Made by a program: the position numbers and the translations under genes. Shown here piece by piece: positions 62,756-64,000 of a stretch of 64,000 nucleotides of DNA; the stretch's first letter is position 1; each line of letters begins with the position of its first letter. The DNA comes from Deroplatys truncata (lineage: Eukaryota > Arthropoda > Insecta > Mantodea > Mantidae), in NCBI GenBank assembly GCA_030765065.1, contig CM060989.1, positions 56,310,001-56,374,000 on the forward strand, read 5' to 3'. The notes beneath the pieces were generated by a model. The model ran no database searches, was not told where the DNA came from, and was given only the letters and a program-made list of their open reading frames with translations.

Positions 62756-63184
62756 TCCAGCCAGCGCACGACCTGTAAAAGTTACACCATCAATACTCTA
62801 TGTTCTAGACATACTAAACGTCAACATGCAATGGATGCTAATAAGTTTGATAAAGGGAACCGACTAATTCCCAAAATTAATGTGTAGAAAATGGTAAGCC
62901 AACAAAGTATTGATGCACAAAAACATCCAGAGCAGTGGCAACAACTTTTTAGGAAGATTTTAGTGCCCAACAGCAAGGTCACTGCTTATTTAACCAACTG
63001 AACGTGAATACTTTTAAGCATGTAGTTTTAAAACGTCAATATGACTAAACTTGCGTAAAGGACCACTATTTTTTTTTACTTTCCTACTACCTATAGTAAG
63101 TAGGGGAAATATTGCATTCCAACCAAAAATTTGATATCGAGATTTCACTGGAAATGTTTTTGTTGCCCCCAAAACTTTTTTTAG

Positions 63185-63648
63185 AAAAAAATCTGATGTG
63201 TTACACTCACATGACTTTCTCTACTCTTGTACAATCTATTTTTACAAACGCCTATTCTCCATATGCTTCATATTAATGGAGATATCGAGATGTCAATCTT
63301 ATTTGTAATTTTCTTGTAGATGCAAGGGGAATATGGTAGCTTTTAAGCGATAGTCAAATATTTTATCGCTGGTTGCTATGTGGCGCATTCCATTCTCTTT
63401 GCATGTCCAGGACATAAAAAAATCTGATGTGTTACACTCACATGACTTTCTCTACTCTTGTACAATTTAATTTTACAAACGCCTATTCTCCATATGCTTC
63501 ATGTTAATCGAGATATCGAGATGTCAATCTTATTGGTAATTTTCTTGTAGATGCAAGGGAAATATGGTAGCTTTTAAGCGATAGTCAAATATTTTAACGC
63601 TGGTTGCTATGTGGCGCATTCCATTCTCTTTGCATGTCCAGGACATAA
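63185..63648 (+). repeat. Two-copy tandem duplication, 231-bp unit
   Basis: The unit beginning atctgatgtgttacactcac starts at 63191 and again at 63422. Both copies run through ttttaagcgatagtcaaata, gctggttgctatgtggcgca and gcatgtccaggacat. Only a handful of differences separate them, so the duplication is recent. Confidence 0.9.
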
Positions 63649-63739
63649 AAAAAATGAATAACGAATTTGAGAAAAAGTATAAGTATTGGAAAATTTAAGA
63701 AAATAACAAGCAATATCTCGAAAACGGTTCACTCAACAA

Positions 63740-63985
63740 AAGAAATGTATATGACATAAGTTGTGTATTTTAACGAGATCTACATTTTTTGTGCAGTAAA
63801 ATTTTGTCTATCTCTTATGGTTTACCAGTTATGCAAAAGTCGTTCACAATGAAGAATACTTTTGGAGACATTCCCAGAAAATTCGAGATATACATTTCAT
63901 TTCTCATGACATTATCTTAAACATATGATATTTTAATCAAAATCGTTAGAGCCATTTTTGAGAAAATTAAAATTTTCGAAAAATG
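63740..63985 (+). repeat. Inverted arm of dispersed repeat, right of exon 1
   Basis: Partner of 62090-62290 in opposite orientation. It continues into atattttaatcaaaatcgtt and agccatttttgagaaaat, shared with 60055-60130. It ends at or beyond the window edge. Confidence 0.7.
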
Positions 63986-64000
63986 TTCCATGTAAAGGGT

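Noticed and set aside
63185-63648. CRISPR-like or satellite array
   Set aside because: Only two long copies, no short repeat-spacer pattern, eukaryotic context.

Overview
The window is AT-rich, intron-rich animal DNA crowded with mariner, Tc1-like, hAT-like, LINE, tRNA-SINE and LTR-derived repeats. This mixture, and the particular mariner and Tc1 transposase relics, point to an arthropod, most probably an insect with a large genome. There are no operons, rRNA genes, functional tRNA genes or CRISPR arrays.

One host gene occupies almost the whole window on the minus strand, from the start codon at 62755 down to the stop codon at 1170. I reassembled it from 24 coding exons by reading splice sites and checking reading phase at every junction. 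All 23 introns are GT-AG and all phases agree. The sum is 4164 nt, an uninterrupted 1387-residue protein. Exon 1 encodes a signal peptide. Exons 2-17 and 19-24 encode mostly amphipathic helical repeats. Exons 17 (end), 18 and 19 encode a Ser/Thr/Glu-rich linker. The last exon ends in 15 hydrophobic residues directly before the stop, preceded by small residues, as in a GPI-anchor signal. The C-terminal third carries the pattern Trp...LG.IVxGL....W..L...AF.GLSP.A...IP...F..L...QL..LP, which I associate with the stereocilin/otoancorin/mesothelin superfamily. The family call is by eye and therefore moderate; the exon structure is firm.

The introns are TE graveyards. From low to high coordinates: a broken mariner (1-976) just past the gene's 3' end; intron 23 (1386-5992) with an RNase H-type LINE, a tRNA SINE, an unidentified protein relic, another LINE and a Tc1-like transposase tail; intron 21 (6497-10777) with a LINE and three TIR/transposase elements; intron 20 (10928-12987) with an LTR-like repeat holding a nested 781-bp TIR element; intron 18 (13426-21045) with a fold-back element, LTR retrotransposon fossils and a LINE 3' end; introns 17 to 12 with a second fold-back, a SINE, a 155-bp hAT-type MITE with a perfect 8-bp target duplication, transposase fragments, another TIR element, a long (TA)n and nested LINEs; introns 10 to 7 with an LTR-like copy, a Harbinger-like TIR element, a Tc1-like transposase, SINEs, a solo LTR and a possible piggyBac relic; introns 4 to 1 with LINEs, a deleted mariner with both ends preserved, and a third mariner. 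Exon 1 sits between two inverted copies of one dispersed repeat, followed by a two-copy 231-bp tandem duplication at the right edge.

The most interesting item is the gene itself: a secreted, apparently GPI-anchored helical-repeat protein resembling the inner-ear matrix-attachment proteins of vertebrates, intact despite a roughly 60-kb transposon-laden locus.
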